Below, one piece after another: positions 23,001 to 37,800 of a stretch of 64,000 bases of DNA (within the stretch, counting starts at the first letter, position 1; the number at the start of each line of letters is the position of its first letter). The position numbers were made by a program, and so were the translations under genes. Where the stretch lies: assembly GCA_019614645.1 (NCBI GenBank), contig JABWDB010000031.1, forward strand, positions 3,415,001 to 3,479,000, written 5' to 3'. The notes under the pieces were generated by a model that was not told the DNA's origin, ran no database searches, and saw only the letters and a list, made by a program, of their open reading frames with translations. The DNA comes from Stratiolaelaps scimitus (Eukaryota > Arthropoda > Arachnida > Mesostigmata > Laelapidae).

Positions 23001-26000
23001 TCGCCATTATTAAGGTACGAGCGGTAATACCATCACCATAGGCAATAAGAGGGTACCCTCAGTCAGTAGCATAAGATATATAACCATAGCTTTGGTAGTA
23101 GGAGTAGTATTGTATTTTTGCCCACCGCGCAACCATCACCAACAGAGTGAAGATGAGAGAAAGACAATGAAATGTTTCAGCCATTGTTGTTGTTGTTCTT
23201 GTTGTTATCATTATTGTACAATGCTGCTGACGCTCTCGTGGTGAGGTGGCGCTTACCTTCGGCGGCCATACGGGCCGACAGAGACCTTCTTACGCTGCTC
23301 GATGGGGACCGATATAATGAATCTACAATGGAATAGGATTCACATTCACGTTGTTTTAACAAAATGTAATCCTTTCATCAAACAAAATGAGGCCACAAAA
23401 TCGACCAATAATATGTTGTCCTCGAGTACAACTGGAGACAATTCGCCAATAGCTGTTTGACAGCTTTGTCAGCGACCTCATTGACTTTTCTGAATACGAA
23501 TGCTACAATGATGAGGAAGGGAGATACAGCCCAATTTGATAATGAACAAAATTAACACCTTACGGCAGACACATCCTATGAGACCTCTTACCTCTGGGAT
23601 TATCGACGGATCGATTCGTACTAATTTATAGTAAGCTAATTGGTATATAATACGTACTAAACAACATTATCTGGCAAGCATCCAAGTGAACATGCGAACT
23701 CTACTTACTCACAGCCCATGCACTACTGTCCATAATACTCGACCAGCACTTATACGCGGTAGGGATGTCTACAAAACAATTTACCTGTTAGGCACCTAGT
23801 ATATATATATATATATATATATATACTAGAGCCATGATACGGTGTCTAATTGTGACTCATTCTGTATGTGTGTATACCTTCTTCAGAAACGGGCGATTGA
23901 ATCGGCGATCTGTGAACTACAGGCGGCGCATCCCCCGGAGGACTCTTCACTGGTGTCGAAGACAAAGCTACGGCGGCTGCTGCTGCATGGGCGATAGGCT
24001 CCTGCAGAAGTGGGCGGAGATTTTCAGGGATATCATCTTCAATGGGTTCCCCACGCCTCTTGCGTTCGATCAGAGCCTGATACTCTGCCAGTTCCTGTAA
24101 GGATAGAGAAAGAATAATATACGAAATGAATTTTATTGGCTGTTTCGGTTAATTCAGGTGGCCCAATGGCCAAACAATGGGATTGTTAGATAGAGCCGAA
24201 TAGGGATCATGAAACAGTTGGTGATGTTACACAATACATATCTCACAATATATTTGCCTATATTCACACTGCTGAAATGTAACCGCTGAGCTAAACACAT
24301 CATAGATTTATTGACGCTGTTGAGGCAATGCTGTGTTACGTTACTATCCACGATACGATGGATTTGTTCTCTAAATACATCAGTATTTCCTTGTATGTTC
24401 CTGTTGGGTACCGTGTCGTGTGCTTTTGTCGAATGTAAGCAGATGGTTACAGTGTAATCCAATTGACTATTACCTCATCAGTGATACCATCAAATGGATT
24501 CTTCTGGTAGGCACTCTTGTACACCATTGCGTTGTGCTGAAAATCTCTCTGGATGATTCCCTTCGAAGCAGCTCCCACCAATACAACATTATCGCCGCCC
24601 GGTTGACGATTTATCGTGTCCTTGGTAAATTCATACAAACATCATGAACACATTTAGGGGTTATCCATGTGGATGCATATTCATGCTCCATAGCAATTCT
24701 CATATCATAATACAACGGTGACCATACAAGGGCCCCGAGAACAGAGGCGATCCATAGCAAACTCCAGTAGAATGTCTTTTTTAACTTGCTAAATATTAAT
24801 AATAACAATAATCATAATACTGTCATTATTATTATTATTATTAATTATTATCATTATTAATTATTATCATTATTATTATTACGGAAGGGTAAGCAAACCC
24901 ATATCGTCACGTACCTGCATTTGCCTAATCTCCTCCCAGGTATAACCTTCGAGAATGTTCGACTGAGGACCCGCAGTCACCTTCGAGTTCAAGCGGTTCG
25001 CCTTCATCTGGGGGTGGTGAAGATACAAATAACAATGTGAAGTTGTAAGAAGCGAATGAACTATCACCTCACTTTCATTCGTAACAAGAACAGCCCTTGT
25101 CTAGAAATGTTGCACCTCAGGGAAAGAGAGATTCGCTGATTCCAACACAACACAAAACGATAACCCTAAACTCAACAAAAGCCTTGCTTGGTTCTACCCG
25201 AAAACATATCGTAGCTAACACAGTGATCGATATCCTAATAATTGCACTGCACAATACCAGCAAGACTAACAGTGTTAATAGTGTATAAGGTAGAGTTCAT
25301 TTGCCTCAAACTTCGAATGCTGGTCAAAATGTATAGTACTATAGTATACCCTGAGGTTTAACCCAATTTCTAGGGAACCTTCAACCTTTTTTTTTTTTTT
25401 TTTTTTATGGGGGGTTTCGGGAACGCGTAATGCACATGCGTGACAGAACAGCCTCTTGTCACCTAGTGTGAGACTCTTAAACTCACTAAAACCCGTGTTC
25501 CCCCCCACCCCTAGTTGGTTTGGAACGGCGTAAGCAATACTTCAAACAAGGGAACCTTCAACCTAACAGTAGTCAACTCAGTGAAGAGTCTTTGTGCGAA
25601 TTGAGGTGAGGCGAGATGATGATGTTGCTCTCTAATTCTCTTATTATTGTACCTCCTTTTGCTTCCGTTTGAATTCAGCTGGATCGGTGTTGGTCGGCAC
25701 GAACTGGTGTGATCCTCCTTCGATTTTCACCACCGTCGGCTGATTCACTCCACCACCGCCTTGGGTCTGTCCGTCCTGCACCCACTGAAAGCGAATGAAG
25801 CGAGGTCGGATCACGATGACATGAAAGGTCTCCAAAGATTCTCCAAAGCGTCTGACAGGATTTGAACCCAACACACACGTGTCCCTCCGGTCTAGTAGTC
25901 TAAGACGCTCACCACTAGACCATCCAGGGGACATGAAATGTCTAACAACAGCTAACCGTCCCCTCTAACAACAACAGCCAACAACAACAGCAGCAGCCCA

Positions 26001-27421
26001 ACTCGTACAGGTCGACATTTTCCAACAATAAAATCTATAGTTCAATTGTGACGTTTCGTGTTGTCGATCTGTAATGTTACAGATAACCAGGTTATGACGG
26101 GTTCGAGCTGTCCCGCGACCTGATTACATCTAAAAGAACTTGAGCAGTACAAAACAGCACTTCTTTTTTTTTAATAAACAAATAAAACCTTTATCTCTCT
26201 ACCTAATCTGCGTGCCCCGCTTCGTTATTGTTACTGTCATATTGGTTGTTGCCATTAGGCGGATAACCCGACGTGGCCGCTTGCCGCCTCGCAGCAGCGG
26301 GTAAATATCGAGAGTAAAAAAAAAGCAATTTCTATTTTAGCAATTTCTAGACGCCGATTTTTCCACGCATGTTATTGTATTCTACCTTCCTTTCTGACCC
26401 ATATCACGAGAACTGACAGATATTGCTCTGTCTGGGAACCTACGAGATCTAAATCCACATCTAAATCCTCTCCTCTATAATCTCTAACATTGATTAAATG
26501 AACTAAGTTAGGTAACTCGCTCTGCGTAATGTTATCGGCAATTTCATCTACGAGTACTTCCACGTGGTCTTCCTCCGTTTCATGTATCTACCTCTTCTCA
26601 CAGCAGGCGCACTCATGAAGATCTCGCTTTCGCTCTCCGTTCCTACATAAGAATCTACACCTCGATAGATCTAATGATAAGATAGAGGTCTTTCTGCTCA
26701 AATGATTGAGGAAATACCAGATCGACTTTAGCCATTCAAAACACTATAACAACCACAACAATACTAAACTGTACTAGTATTAGTTGTAGCGAGGCTGTTA
26801 GTGTAAGAAGTTCCATTTGGACTGTTGTCAGTAATTATTAATATGGATGGACAAGAGACAAGACGTGTCAAGTCCACAATAATCTATAGAAGCAATCTAA
26901 ACAATAGGCTCAAAACGGAACATATGATTGGACTTGTGCGAAGTAGAAATAGCAGATGGAAATACAAGATGCTTGCTGTCACAACAAAATTAGCGAGTTT
27001 TTAATTTTTGAACTCAATGCTGTTAACTTTTGCTTTATAATAGGTTAAAAGTAAACACCCAACGGTTGTGCAAATTCATCAAATTGTTTTACTTTATTGA
27101 TTATTATTATAGCGAGCCGCATCTGCACCTTCAATATTTGCTGTGTCTTGTCCCTACTTAGGCTAATACTTGCTTGATAAGAAATTCATTAGCATAATAA
27201 CAGAATCTGTTATTAACTATATCGCTAGATATTCCATTGATAAGCTCAGTTCATGTTACTATTGTAACTATATTTTAGGAGACATATTTTGCTTAGTTGC
27301 TACCAAACTTAATTCTCGCTTCCATATTTTTCGCTCAACAGTCCCTTCGTAGCCAATCATTTTCAACATCAATGTTTGTGAGAATAATCATAATAATAAT
27401 CATATCATCACACATACATTG

Positions 27422-27459
<38 letters not shown>

Positions 27460-30400
27460 AAATGTATGGTTGTTCTATAATCGAAATTAATTCGAGTTCT
27501 AAAATCATTTTCGTGTTATTTTGATGTAAATATCTGCTGTTACGTGAAACGTCTGCATTGGAATATTGATGCATGGCTAATGTTGGCTCCCTAAAGATAA
27601 ACGAAATATATTAAATGTAAATATTATAGTATAATATCATGGTTGGTTGTTACTGGTAATATATTATATTTACAAAAAAAAATAAGTAGTAATATACTTG
27701 TTTTTGTTAGGACACAAATATAGGAAAGATGAAAGCGAATGTGACCCCTTGTTATTCATATTGATCTGGTCCTAAAACGCCTCAAAGTGCCAAATAAAAG
27801 TGCGATACAGAATAACGTTTAATAAGAGCTTAAAAAGCGGTACTACCCCACCATAGCGATAAAATAAGACGAATTCAATAATGATAATAATAATATTAAT
27901 GATGTTTCGTTGTTATATGCACGACCAAAGGTCTGAGACAAAATATAATATTTTATAAATGTAAGTCTAAAAATCATCTAAATAAATAGTGGATGTAGGT
28001 GAAATGTTCAATATCTTAGTAGGAACGTTCGATGTATATATATATATATATATATATGTGAAATATTTAATATATCGTGCTAAACAGTAGGTATTATTCA
28101 GGCACACTGGGAGAAGTCATTCACTCGCTGTCTTCAGCAGGCTGAACTAGCATTATTTTACATCGGTAATGTAGAAAAGCACATGGAAGCTTATGGAAGA
28201 TCGATAGATTTCTCAGTTTCACTAAACATCCTTTGTTTCAAAATAGAATAGATTTAAATCTATGCAAACCCGTTGAAATATGGCTCACAGAGCATGGCTT
28301 ACTGTGAGAACACCACAAGCAAGTAAATCTGTTTATTAGCATTTGTAGCTATATATGATTATTATTAGTATCTGTTCACAGAGGCTATAAGCCAGCGACA
28401 AGAAGTGTCTGAATTATTAAAGAGTGACGGAGTAGATAAACTCTATTAGTCGGCTCTTATCGTATTGCCCAAAGTATACTTTAATACATATATATATGCA
28501 TATAGTAGTAAAGTGCTGCTGGAATATATGGATATATATATATATATATATATATACGTTTTAAAACTCGGCTGGAATAGGTTGAAATTGTTGACTAACA
28601 ACAGATCGTATCATATTTGGAATCGGGCAGCAGGAAGGTATCTACTATCTATTTCCGTTGAAAGTTGAGTGGTATCGTAATAATAATAATAGTCAGCAGT
28701 ATTATAGCAGAACAGTAGTTACAGTTCGCTTTCCTTTTTCAGAAAGTTTTTAGTGAATCGTTGTGACGTTACACAGTGAGTCGCAAATTGAGATATAATA
28801 AACAAATCGACCGTACCAAGTCCATTGTGACCCACGCTAATGTACGCCATGCATCGCATTCAACAGAGTATCTCAGTAAACGTCTCAACGACTGTACGGC
28901 CCTGAACAAGCTTGAGTTGGACAATCTCATAGTGATACCCGGGCAAAATATAGATTTTAGAAAAATATCTCTGTGGCCACGAAAGATTCCTGCAGGTTGT
29001 TGAATGAACAACTACTCAAACACATGTAATTGTTATTATGTTATACGCACCGAAAAACTCCACTAGACTCAACTGGAGGGGAACTCATAGCTAAGTGACG
29101 ATATCGTACTGTCTCTATTAATTGTACATAACAACTAGAACAATTTGAAACAAGTATGGAAGATACTAAGCTCCATCAAGCAGTTTAATTACTGTGAATG
29201 AGTAGATTCGCCAGGGTTCCACTATAGCACAATAAGTCATTAAATAAGGGTGCTGATTGGGTGTAAATAAATCGCTCGGCGGATGATCAATCAGAGACGA
29301 CAGCCAGAAGTAGCTCATACCGTCATTCCAATATAGATTGAAAAAAGCCACTCGTCTACGAGGCAGTATAAGCGATAGATAAGAGCCCGTATCGTTTTTA
29401 GAGTTAGCAATCTACGGTCAAACGGTATATTCTCGTATAATTAGCTATGCTTTCATAATGATCAGCTACATGCACCTAGTACTCAGAGAGCCAGGAATTG
29501 TAACGAAAGCAGCTCAATTAAGGTATATGAACAGATCAAGATGTACAGGTACATCCGATGTAGACATGCTACAAAATGCGGATTTGTATTCAACTAATTG
29601 ATCGCTATATATTAAATGCTGGTCCAAATCTTATCTGCCGCAAGGAAGTTGCGTGTTAAAATGTGGGTATGCACCTTTAGCTTGGCTGAGCTGATTTCAT
29701 TTATCTGTTGCCACATAATAATAGTAATAATAATAATTATAATAATAACAATAAAGATACGTGTCTTTTTGTGCTTGGAGTTACATATTTGTGACTCATT
29801 GGAAAAGCTTAGACCGGCCGTCTACTATGATAGGCTTGCGTGGCAGAGACTTAGTTCGGAAGCCTACGGTTGAAAGCATAACATATGGATAAACGCATCT
29901 GCGTTCCCATCAACCCACCGTTCGCGATACTTGAGAAAACAGTAGTAACGGCAGTTGTCAGACATCTCTATTTAGTGCAACGAAAAGATCAATGCAAAAA
30001 ATAGGCCCTTTAAGCATAGCCTTGTATACAATACAGGCTGGCAAATAAGTGCACGATGAAACTTAGCACCGAGAAAGGATAGCGGCCATAGTATTTCATA
30101 AGAAATTGATAATTCGAAGCAAACGCGGCTTACTTTCTGCCGTTGTTCAGACGAGAATCGTTGAACCGATTGGCGATTTGCGACTCATGGTTAGCCAGCA
30201 CATGGTCAACACATATCTTGACCACTTGATTAGGCGTTTTTATCAATAGTTTCATAATTAATACAAGCCATCCCAGTTAATGTCAAGTGATCAAATGATG
30301 TTTCCCGATATGAACTGTACGCGTCCCATGGGTTGTCGATCATTATGGATTGAACCTAACGGTTTCCGGGAGAGTTAACCGTAAAAACCACTCTTGCTCA

Positions 30401-33400
30401 TGTTAATCGATCGGCTGAGTATGACACGGGTCTGGCGCATTTATACAGTGCATCTGCGAAAGAGAGGGCTCAAAGGAACTATCTAAGGGACGATTTCGAA
30501 CAAGGCCGTAAGATGCGGAGGACGATTTGTTTCGTCTTGATCTGCCATTAGTATAGGTCTACCGTTCGAAGAAAGGCAGTCTTTAGCTATTTGGAACTGT
30601 GGTTCAATGAGGGAATGCCACAGATGTCTGGTCAAAGGAACATTTGTTTTAACGTCAAGAAGGCACGGCTCATATGCCTCCAAAACAGGTCCAACATGTG
30701 GAGATAACCTACGGTCAAATACGTCGGCTACAATGGCATCCCTGATGACACGGGCAATGCCACGTATACCGGAAAACGTTTCGAACACTATTGTGCAACC
30801 GTCTTCACCGATCATTGGGACGGCTGATCACGAAACTTCAGCACTGACAATATTTACTATTGCCTTCTTTGTCCCTACATTTCATCAAATGCGCAGGTTC
30901 TTGTTGCACGCTAATAATCAGTATTTAAAAGAAATTTTAATATTTGGCTACGTTGTTCTGTAATTTCCTAGCAAACGAGGTATCTTGTCTCCATACATGA
31001 ATTTTTCACATTCTCGTAATTATGCCAACGGATCTTGGCGGCTAATTGCCATTAGGTATTGCTTGTCGTAGCTAATGCATCCTTTTTTTCAAGACCTCAA
31101 TGCAGTCACTTTCATCTCAAACGATTGGAAGGTTCGGGGGGGGGGGAGAGGGCCCAATCATGTAGCCTAGTAACAATCGGTACCTCAATACGTTTTAGTT
31201 GTCTGTAATAAGTAGATGATATTTCCGTTATTGTTGTGGCTGTTGTTGTTGTTGCTGGTTGATCGACTGTTGTTGCTGTTCTCGTAGGTTTTTTTTTATT
31301 GTACCTTGGTGATTTTTCGAGGGTCCGCCGTTCCAGTTTCAAGCACCTCCACGCGCTGGTATGAGTTTGGCGAGTTCACATAGCGCATCTTGTCCTGTGT
31401 CTTCTTCGCGTCGAGAAGCTTACGAAGGGGACTGCAAAACAACGACAAATGATGACCAAATATTAGGTATATATATAATAATGAGACCCATATAAATTTC
31501 AATATCGGCGAAACTAAAAAAGTTAAAACAAAGATTTTCTAGTGTGAGCTAGAGGTATGCACCTCTTTTATTTATACACTGGTCCCAGAGTTCTGGCAGC
31601 CTTCTAACGGCTAGGTATGCACCATTTCTATTCCCATTTATAACTTCGTTCTTTAAGGCCTCTCGGAGTAAATCGATGTTTGCATACATTTTGCCACCTA
31701 TAGCCCTCTTTAATCGATCTAAGCAACCATAGTCACACGCGCTTAAATCGGGAGAATAGGAGGGCGGTGCCATCGCTCTATCTTGTTGGCCTTAAGCCAG
31801 GACGTAATTTCATTGCTACGATGTTCCCTAGCATTGTCATCGAGCAGCCACACTCGGTGCTTCCTATTGCCATGCCAATTATTCATAAGTCCCTCCAAGA
31901 ACCCAAGATATCGAGCCGAGTCAATTATTTCTTTTGGGCCCAAAATCTCATAGTAGCAAATTCCGTTGAAATCCATGGCAAGTGCTCCATTACTTTAGGC
32001 TCGAATCTATTTTGTACTGCTATCGCCTGTTCACCTGGTCGTAGCCACTGTTTCACTTGATCTTTTTCTGGTCCCCTATACAGGATGACCCATGTCTCGT
32101 CCACTGCAACGGTATGCTCAAAACTACTCTATTGCTGCCCATATATCTTCAAATTGCCTCGCAAACACCCCCCACGCATTTTCAGTTGGCCGGACCGAGT
32201 TAATGAGGGACCCATTTTGCATTTTTTTCTGCATCCTCAGATTATTTTTAATAATTTGAAGACATGTTCCACGAGGCGCGTCAATTTTAGCCAACAAAGT
32301 CGTCAATGATCAAGCTCTAGTTTGCTCAAAAGCTTTTTCGATTATCTCGATCCGTTCGTCGAATTGAGATTCGGGAAGGGGTGGGCGCCCTCGATGTTTA
32401 TTAATGTCCCAGTAGCCTTACCTAAACTGTGCACACCAACGGCACACCTGTCGTCGATTCAGGGCATTACGGCCGTGCGCACTAACCAACCTTCGATGGA
32501 TTTCAGCTGGACATTTCTTCTCTTGAAACATAAACCCGGCACTTTCCTTCTGAGGCTGCAAGTCTGAGGGCCTTGATCAGCCTGTCGCCATTTCGAATGC
32601 CCCACGAAAGCCGCCTACCAGTGTCTTTTGCGAGGTTTGCTTACTAATTGTTGTGTCTCGTTACCCGCCAAATTTGAATTCAAACCGGCCAAGAATAAGA
32701 ATTCGGCCCAAGACGATAGGAGTCTCATTATTTTTGGGACCTAATATTTAGATATAAATTAAGTATAAGGAAGCAAGGTTATCAGCAAGCACCGTTTTGT
32801 CTCATCGGGCTATCCATAGCGCTCGGCGCAATTCACCACGTGTTCTTAACAAAGCCAACGAGCGATATAGGTTATTCGTCCCATACCACAAGAGTTAAAG
32901 CATATATTGTGGTGTTCGGCTTTGACAGAACAACCACAAGATTCACATGCAACGCATCAGCAGGTTGTTCTGTCAGATTCGAAATACTACAAAACAACAC
33001 AATGTTAGAACGTTCGCTCCCGTATTATGAGTGTCTGTTGGCGAACAGGAAAATGATGCCAGATGGCAACCGACTGACAGACGCACTGAACAGCTAAAAA
33101 TTGTACAGCCAGCATCTATTTTTTAGAGCCAACTTACTTATATCATGAATCAGATAGTATCGACAACTTCTCCGGATTAATTTAACGCAATCAACAATTT
33201 ATATTTATAAATTATTAAATAAATCAATGCACCGCCTAAGATTCGGCTAACTTCGGACCTTAAGCAAAGTTACGAACTTCGAAATAGAAAAAGAGAGAGA
33301 GAGAAGTCGCATGCTTTTCCTCTGTTACTCAATTTAGTTTCTCAACTTTGAGACCCAGCATCGAAATGGCAAATGCCGGGAGGGTCAGTGGCCTCCTCTC

Positions 33401-34805
33401 AAACGAACTGGGATACCCCATACGCGTAAATATGGCGATGACCCATACGAAGGGACATCACCAACCAACCAACCAACTACCCAGCCATTAGTCAGGCGAG
33501 GTGACCCACCGAGAAGGTCTATGCATTATTTCGATTCTGACTAATACTTGCTACTAGTAGTGCTGCTGCTGCTGCTCGGAGCGCAGGGTTTACCCGATCG
33601 CGGTGGCGTCCTACCCTCACCCTTTCTCCACACAGACATCCAAAGGGCCACACGGCCCGAAACAGATTCACCGACAATCTCCCCTTCCCGCCGAGACAGA
33701 CAACAGGGCCAGCCATATGCTCCACTCTACTCCGCCCCGTCCCGTCCCTTAACCTCGTCTGTCTGTGTCATTGGCTGCACTGTCTGACGACGACACGTGG
33801 CGCGCCTGCGACTGTATAACTGTGTCTGAGCGGTTCTCGCGCTCTGTTGTCACACCGACGGCAGACGGTCATGCGTGACTGACTGAGTGAGTTTCGAGTG
33901 GAATGGCGAGATCGAGGCTAGACACCGGATAGATAGACATTATCTCTCTCTCTCCCTCTCTCGCTGCCAGTATGTCCGGTAGCCTGTCTCTGATGTGCTA
34001 TGAACCCCCTCTTGCGACCATGTTCAGCTCTTCCGGGTCGGGACTATTAACTGGGTAACAGAGGGTCGAACACGCCCTTAGAAGCCGTGCTAACACAAAA
34101 TGGGATACACGGATCGGCTGTTATGGCAAATATAAGACGTTGTCACCGGTTTTGACCCGCGCTTTTTTAACCGATACAATCATTGGTAACTCGCTTAGAG
34201 TCGCAGCACCGTAAAAACGTTTTTTTTGCGTAACACTACTCCTCCTCCGACTCACACACATCATAGCCATAATAATCAACTGTTATTATTCTCGACATAT
34301 TAATTAACTCAGTTACGTCGACAATCGAAGAAAGATGAAAAACAAACTTCCCCCGGTTGCTGCTTTGAGGGATGCGTTTCCCGAAACACTGTTTTAGCTA
34401 TTTCGAGGCCTCTCACCCTCTCAATCGATTGTCCAATGAATTCTTCCCTCCTGTCTACTGACCTGAGCCATTTGTCCTCGTCGAAGCTCTGACCAAATGA
34501 CGAAGCGGAAGGAGGGACCTCAACATCATTTTTGGCACGAGGCCTTTCATCTCGCAATAATGGCTGTCTATAGAAATAGCCTGTACGAAGGCCGCTGTTG
34601 TCAAGTGTGCGCATGTGAGCCTCGAACGCGACATCGCACAGACGCAGGCGACGTGATGGCTTCGAGTCGGCCTTATCCTGAAAACATGCGAGTGACACGG
34701 AAGAGACTTGGTGAATAGTGGTCTGTGCGCGCTATAAGTGACAGGTGAGTACGAAGAAGAAGATATACCGAAGCATATTTATGACCTATAACTATGGTTT
34801 GTTTA

Positions 34806-34862
<57 letters not shown>

Positions 34863-37800
34863 ATGCATGTAAGGTGCCATGAGCAATAAATAACAACAAG
34901 CAGACCTTGAATAGTTCGTGGTGTTGATGGAACCACGATATCTGCTTACCTTATCCTCATCGGCTGGAATAGCTGGCTCGTGGTCCTTGGTCTGTTGTTT
35001 CTGATCTTCGCGAATTGCCGCCATTTCTTCAGCGCTGAGCACATACACGTTGTCAAGACCGAGCGGTGCCAGAGCAAGGAGCTGCTCACATGCAGACACC
35101 GTCGCCGCCAACGATGCGAATGCCTCTTCAATTGAGTCACCTCCCACCAGTGCTCCTTGATTCCTGTGTACGGGATGTGTTCGATTGGCATCAACAACGA
35201 CAAGAAGAAGACAAGGAACAACAAGATCACATATACAGACGGGCGGGTGTTAGCCAGCCTCGAGATCAGCGTCATTGGTACACAGATTGAACGAAAGCGA
35301 TCTGTCTTCGTTGATTTCAATTGGAACAACCCGTGATCTGACGATTGTCAATCACAACACATCCCTTGTTTGAAATATGGTGAATCACTGGCTGGTGATA
35401 CTGCTAACGAAAGTAAGCTTTCAAACCACGGTACCATTGTGTAGTATATAATGCACTCACTATCTACTTTGAGTAGAAGAGAGGGGAGTGTCACAAAGTT
35501 AATAAATGTGTTAAGAGTGACGAGTTGAATTTTGCGGACGGAAATTACAGCTTTCAGCTGAACAGCCCGAAGGTTGATGATGGTTAAAGGCAAAAACCAA
35601 ATGCGTGTACGAACCTGATAAAAATGATACGATTTACAGGGCCTAGCGCCCTTGATAGGCCCTCACAATCGACACCAGCCGCCGCGTACGAGATATCACC
35701 GAGAAGTGCCGCGTCCGAGCATACCGGCATTAGACCGTTCTTCATTGCCGAAACCTTTATAGCAGATACATTTGTCATTTAATCGGAATCCCAACGACGG
35801 CGTTGTCTAGAGGGGAGTGACAATGAGCGGTTCAATTCAACGGATATGGAAAATGTAGTACGCGTCCATCGATTTCGACGAGCGTTTTTATTAATTGCGT
35901 CTACTCTGAATAAGTCATTTGGCTGCACGTACCGTCACAACTGCAGGATGCCTCGACTGAATAATGGCCTTAATGTCCGGCCTATGGGCGTGCACAATCG
36001 CATGCTGAGCGAACGCGCCACGAGCAAATGAAAATGTCGTAGTCCCAGGATCGATTACCTGACCCTGCATATCGACTTTGAGTAGAGATGAAGCCGTCAC
36101 CTATAAGCATACAGAGGCCACGAAGAATTGCACAGAAATGTAAAAAGTTCGATTTTGATTTAAAAAAAACGAATAAATGTATATTCGCCAACATTAGAAA
36201 TACTACTAACCAGTGGTCTCGGCTAGTAATTCTGATGGTCAAAGCTTAGCTCTTGAGCTATGTATAAATCAGCAAATAAATAAATAAACAATTGAGCTCC
36301 CAAAGCCCGCACGTCGAGTTCAGTTAGTCGGATATAATCGAATTTATATATATATATATAGCTCATCGTACCTCATGTTGAAGCAATCCGAACGGATTGA
36401 TCAGGAAATGCTCTTGATCCTGCGAGATCCTCACGGTGGCATGAGTGAATTGTCCCTGCCCTGCAGTTGCAGCCCACCCGTACATGTCAAGAAGACGGCA
36501 GAGTGCCGCCATTTTGCAACGAAGCGCGCGTTCTGGTGGCGAATATCGAAGACCGTCAACGCCGCGAATGTCGTTAATCGGAAGCAATGGACAGCCACGC
36601 TGCTTCTGGGACGATGGCAAGAGCATATCCGTCACCTGTGACCACAAACGCGACGATGCAGACAAAAACACACATATATACAGCATAGTTGGATCTCGGT
36701 CAAATTGAACAACATCTATTGTTCGAGAAGATGTAGAGAAAGATGCCTGATCAAGATCGATCGATATTAGTCATTCGGTCTGTAAGACTGCAAGCGTCAT
36801 TGACACACATTGGAAAAAAGAGCCCCATAGCAAATTTATCTGCCCACGTTATTTAGTATGAGCGCCGAGGCAAAACGCCGTGTTAAATAGTGTTATATCA
36901 ACGTATACGGTGTATATATGATTGCATAGTGCATTTCATAGCTAATCAACAATGTAATTATATACAAGTTGATGATTACCTGCTGAAGGGCCTGGATGTT
37001 TCCCGGCGTATAACCGCTTCGTAGTTGACTCTCTACAATACGTTCCAACTCCTCCCGGAACACCTAAACCGAATATCAAGATAATTAACAAGAAATATCT
37101 ATAAACGTACACGTATGTTGGGAAGCCTACTGACGGAGAGTATACTAAGCATATAATATAAATCATACGACAACCAAGAGTTTGCCTTGGTTAGTCTTGT
37201 GTGAAGATGGTGATTATTCTAATTATTATTATTATTCACATAAGCGAAATAGTGCTGCCCATAACGTTGCGAGTATTAAACGGGTCTACAAAAAATAGTT
37301 ATGCATATTCAAGTCGGGATTCGATCTCTTTACTACGGTCAATAGCTAATAGCCCGCTCATGTCGCACATCGCTGGACAGAATTCCCAACTGTGTACATC
37401 ACAAAACGGTGATGAAGAGTCGTCACATAAGTCATCTAATTATTATTATGCTTACATACCTGCGAGTTCATAATCATCTCGACCCGCTTCCGCCGATCCA
37501 TCTCCTTCATGTCCGCAGCGATGTCCGCGGGCCGCATCATCTGCCTCTTTAGCAAGAACCAGGTTAAACAGAAGAAAAGCAGCGAAGAAAGAAATGTAAG
37601 CAAAATGCTTGCGATTATAGTGAGCTGAGATCGCTGTGATGTTATTGGCAAGACATTTCAGTTAGAAGTATTGTATTGTTTTTTTGGGATTTTTTTCCCT
37701 CTCTTTCTATGGGGGGTTTGCTCTTCTTGCAAAGGCTAAAACCTCTCTTTCTCTGCAGTTGTAACCCCTCAAATAACGCTGTTGTCATATATATATATAC

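Noticed and set aside
25858..25922. Possible tRNA gene
   Set aside because: A and B boxes are present, but no acceptor-stem pairing and no clean anticodon stem; a SINE head explains it. The same reasoning was applied at 4571-4633 and 52627-52637.
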